Source: an uncultured Bacteroides sp. (GTDB lineage Bacteria; Bacteroidota; Bacteroidia; Bacteroidales; Bacteroidaceae). Taken from it: a stretch of DNA of 64,000 bases. This document shows, piece after piece, positions 63,375-64,000 of the stretch. The first letter of the stretch is position 1, and each line of letters starts with the position of its first letter. Under the pieces are notes generated by a model that was not told the origin of the DNA, ran no database searches, and saw only the letters and a list, made by a program, of their open reading frames with translations. Where the stretch lies: contig NZ_OY782855.1 of NCBI RefSeq assembly GCF_963678425.1, positions 992,001-1,056,000 on the forward strand. The letters run 5' to 3'. A program made the position numbers and the translations under genes.

Positions 63375-64000
63375 ATGAAGAAAAAACTAACAATTATATT
63401 ATTGGTAATACTGATAAATATTCTGCCACTTAGTGCACAAATCAGTAAGACTATATCCGTCGCCCAAGCCGGCACACTCGATTCGCAACTCACTTCCGAT
63501 GAATTAATGACTACAACCAGCCTGACTCTCACTGGTCAGATTGACCAGAGAGACTTTGTTACCATGAGCGAAAGGATGCCTGTTCTGGCACATATAGATA
63601 TAAAAAGCACCAATATTGTGGCGTATAACAGTTATGCGGCAAATGAGATTCCAAACTCAGCTTTTTATTCACCTTTTCTGGGAAAGAAAGCTTTAAAATC
63701 GATTGTTCTTCCTGCAACACTAACCAGCATAGGAGAACTGGCTTTTTGCTATTGTAGATACATAACCAGCATCGACCTTCCCATAACATTAACTAAAATA
63801 AGCAATCACGCATTTTACGGTTGCTCAGGATTAAAAAATATAGAGATTCCGACTGCTATTAAATGGATTGGCGAGTATGCCTTTAATGAATGCACATTTA
63901 CTTCCATTAACATTAAAGCCACAACACCTCCTACTATACAAGAATATGCATTAGGAGAAATTCGGATTGTTTATGTACCTAAAGGATCGGGCGATTATTA
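63375..64000 (+). CDS. Leucine-rich-repeat surface protein (BspA-like LRR_5), cut by right edge
   Basis: Open from the ATG at 63375 to the window end without a stop. The first ~22 residues are a signal peptide (KKKLTIILLVILINILPLSA-Q). The rest holds LRR_5 repeats such as KSIVLPATLTSIGELAFCYC and IDLPITLTKISNHAFYGCSG, then KNIEIPTAIKWIGEYAFNEC, each of the I-xLP-xTxxxIGxxAF form. These are usually cell-surface adhesion proteins with a C-terminal sorting signal. Only the N-terminal part is seen. Confidence 0.85.
   Translation, partial: MKKKLTIILLVILINILPLSAQISKTISVAQAGTLDSQLTSDELMTTTSLTLTGQIDQRDFVTMSERMPVLAHIDIKSTNIVAYNSYAANEIPNSAFYSPFLGKKALKSIVLPATLTSIGELAFCYCRYITSIDLPITLTKISNHAFYGCSGLKNIEIPTAIKWIGEYAFNECTFTSINIKATTPPTIQEYALGEIRIVYVPKGSGDY

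Overview
The window is AT-rich DNA from the phylum Bacteroidota, most likely a Bacteroides-like gut or anaerobic-digester anaerobe. The evidence is the many TAnnTTTG promoter -7 boxes, the DUF4492-cydA-cydB gene order, DUF4923 proteins, a TonB-dependent receptor with a carboxypeptidase-like N-terminus, a BACON-domain lipoprotein, an IS30-family element resembling IS4351, and a GH10/GH43 xylan locus. Species cannot be fixed from the sequence alone.

Layout. 1-5.2 kb: two sensor kinase hybrids around an EEP-family membrane phosphatase/nuclease, then a UDP-glucuronate decarboxylase. 5.6-17 kb: housekeeping genes (AI-2E exporter, tRNA-Asp, aminotransferase, YqgE, glycosyltransferase, HAD protein, RecR, Na+/solute symporter, EngB, two tandem DUF4923 proteins, nitroreductase, riboflavin synthase). 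17.2-19.4 kb: a cluster of four near-identical small-RNA-like units around a DNA-deoxyinosine glycosylase gene and an unknown gene, ending beside the cytochrome bd oxidase operon. 22.5-29.1 kb: a TolC-MacA-MacB export operon followed by a LytS/LytTR two-component pair. 29.3 kb: D-lactate dehydrogenase. 30.6-41.7 kb: a copper/heavy-metal resistance island (CusA-TolC-CusB, DUF302, two heavy-metal-binding-domain proteins, a Cys/His-rich protein, a TonB-dependent receptor and two HMA proteins). 42.4-43.6 kb: an IS30-family element. 43.6-47.2 kb: a xylan operon (GPH symporter, GH10 xylanase, GH43) in which the symporter is frameshifted. 47.5-56 kb: a thioredoxin-like protein, small secreted proteins, three acyltransferase-3 membrane proteins, an SGNH acetylesterase, a decayed carbonic anhydrase fragment and an EFR1-type ferredoxin protein. 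57-64 kb: a lipoprotein, ThpR, a secreted C1 peptidase, a BACON lipoprotein, an outer-membrane-type protein and the start of a leucine-rich-repeat protein cut by the right edge.

The most unusual content is non-coding. (1) Four copies of an approximately 65-nt transcript-like unit share a -33/-7 promoter, an invariant 57-nt body and a Rho-independent terminator. Each has an inverted repeat centred exactly 48.5 bp upstream of the -7 box, which looks like a regulated multicopy sRNA family. (2) Three intergenic arrays carry 10-bp ATTGGnGAAT-type cores at an exact 21-bp period, and a separate array has four cores at a 23-bp period. (3) A 78-bp promoter segment is shared by D-lactate dehydrogenase and the EFR1 ferredoxin gene. 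(4) Two gene relics are present, an ldhA-like tail and a carbonic anhydrase C-terminus.
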